From Candidatus Tumulicola sp. (GTDB lineage: Bacteria > Vulcanimicrobiota > Vulcanimicrobiia > Vulcanimicrobiales > Vulcanimicrobiaceae): 64,000 bases of DNA. Below are positions 63,315 to 64,000 of this stretch, in pieces; the first letter of the stretch is position 1; each line of letters begins with the position of its first letter. The stretch spans positions 372,001 to 436,000 of the forward strand of contig DASXDT010000005.1 of assembly GCA_036490475.1 (NCBI GenBank). Reading direction: 5' to 3'. The notes under the pieces are model-generated. The model did not search any database, was not told where the DNA came from, and was given only the letters and a program-made list of their open reading frames with translations. The translations under genes were made by a program, and so were the position numbers.

Positions 63315-64000
63315 GCGCTAACGACGCACTTCGCAGCCAAGCCCCACTTGGCGGCACCACCCACGAACGCCCGTCCCGCTCGGTCGAACCCGCGCCGCTC
63401 GATTCGCGCGAGAATACCCTCGTAAAACGTCGCCGCCATCAGCAGCGCGGCCCGCGATCCGTCGTTTGGAACGCGGCGAACCAACGCACGCCCGGCGGCG
63501 TACTGCCGTCGCGCGTGGGCCGCGACCGCACGCATCGCTTCGGTACCGCCGGCGCCCGGGAACTCGCGAAGCGGCAGATAGTTTCTCCCCTGTCGCTCGT
63601 CGTCGTCGACGTCGCGCAGCACGTTGGTGAGTTGCATGGCGACGCCCAATCGCTCGCCCAGCGCCAATGCATCGGCCCCGGTTGCTCCGAGGATCGGAAC
63701 CACGCTTCGCCCGACGGTTCCGGCCACCGCGCGTGCGTACGTTTCGAGATCGTTCATGGTCGCGATGTCGACCGTTCCGAGGTCGCTTTCGCATCCATCG
63801 ATCAGTTCGAGCAACGGCCGTCGATCGATTGCGTAGCGCATATATGCGCGCGCTAACGCGTCAAACCACGGCTCCTCGCACGCATCCGGACCGCCATGCA
63901 ACGATTCCACCGCCGTACGAAAAGTCTGTATTCGCGCTCGCCGCGTTGCGTTGGAGGCATGTCCTTCGTCGGCAGCGTCGTCGACGCAACGGAAAAAGGC
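63287..64000 (-). CDS. crtB: Phytoene synthase (CrtB), 5' end outside window
   Basis: A squalene/phytoene synthase, open to the right edge so the N-terminus is missing. The first aspartate-rich motif is CVDDAADE and the second NVLRDVDDDERQGR; LGVAMQLTNVLRD is typical. It condenses two prenyl diphosphates to phytoene or diapophytoene. Its 3' end overlaps the membrane protein gene by 28 bases. Confidence 0.94.
   Translation of the reverse strand, partial: AFFRCVDDAADEGHASNATRRARIQTFRTAVESLHGGPDACEEPWFDALARAYMRYAIDRRPLLELIDGCESDLGTVDIATMNDLETYARAVAGTVGRSVVPILGATGADALALGERLGVAMQLTNVLRDVDDDERQGRNYLPLREFPGAGGTEAMRAVAAHARRQYAAGRALVRRVPNDGSRAALLMAATFYEGILARIERRGFDRAGRAFVGGAAKWGLAAKCVVSAYTGLAIIK

Overview
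The window reads as a chromosome segment of a moderately GC-rich, non-model bacterium. It has housekeeping genes on the right and accessory DNA on the left. Diderm-type lipoproteins, a K+-independent H+-pyrophosphatase, carotenoid genes with a B12-type light regulator, apparently leaderless genes and a complex-I-like cluster would fit an uncultured lineage such as Ca. Eremiobacterota (WPS-2). That placement is a guess; no 16S rRNA gene is present.

Region 1 (1-19065) is a fluoride-response island. Between 2434 and 11418 there are five recognisable fluoride (crcB-motif) riboswitches plus one divergent copy, on both strands. Downstream of them lie a dynamin-like GTPase with a partner; an operon of an unknown CxxC/HPGCRC protein and two MutS-like ATPases; a DUF190 protein fused to the same unknown domain; a NUDIX hydrolase; a coiled-coil protein; and a six-gene hydrogenase-4/complex-I-like operon ending in a universal stress protein. 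In every copy the 3' strand of P1 (CUCC) can pair instead with a downstream GGAG, which suggests a fluoride-ON switch on translation. The hydrogenase-like complex keeps its membrane arm but has lost all four NiFe cysteines of the large subunit and all four proximal-cluster cysteines of the small subunit. I regard this non-redox, apparently fluoride-controlled ion-translocating complex as the most novel system here. No CrcB/Fluc or CLC-F gene is visible.

Region 2 (19066-21720) is decayed DNA with a frameshifted winged-helix gene. Region 3 (21722-27900) is an ilvB-N-C-A-D operon for branched-chain amino acids, controlled by a classical attenuator whose Val/Ile-rich leader peptide starts almost at the predicted transcription start. 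Region 4 (28371-38700) holds three secreted beta-propeller lipoproteins and two paralogous HTH-TPR regulators; one lipoprotein-regulator unit of about 3.5 kb is duplicated, and a relic of the region-2 element sits between the copies.

Region 5 (38923-44453) is a recombination module: tyrosine recombinase, XRE regulator and a zinc-ribbon recombinase-like protein, divergent from a large serine recombinase across a repeat-rich intergenic region. The serine recombinase gene ends inside a response-regulator gene that it truncates, so 44.45 kb is probably one end of an integrated element whose other end is outside the window or was lost.

Region 6 (44455-64000) is conserved chromosome: recX-recA, ftsY, geranylgeranyl reductase, hppA, a serine hydrolase, an M48 protease, rplL-rplJ, a Tat-exported carbonic anhydrase inserted between rplJ and rplA, rplK, nusG, secE, tRNA-Trp, rpmG, tRNA-Arg, then a CarH-like photoreceptor regulator with a carotenoid glycosyl-ester type cluster (GT2, acyltransferase, crtI, crtB), the last running off the right edge.
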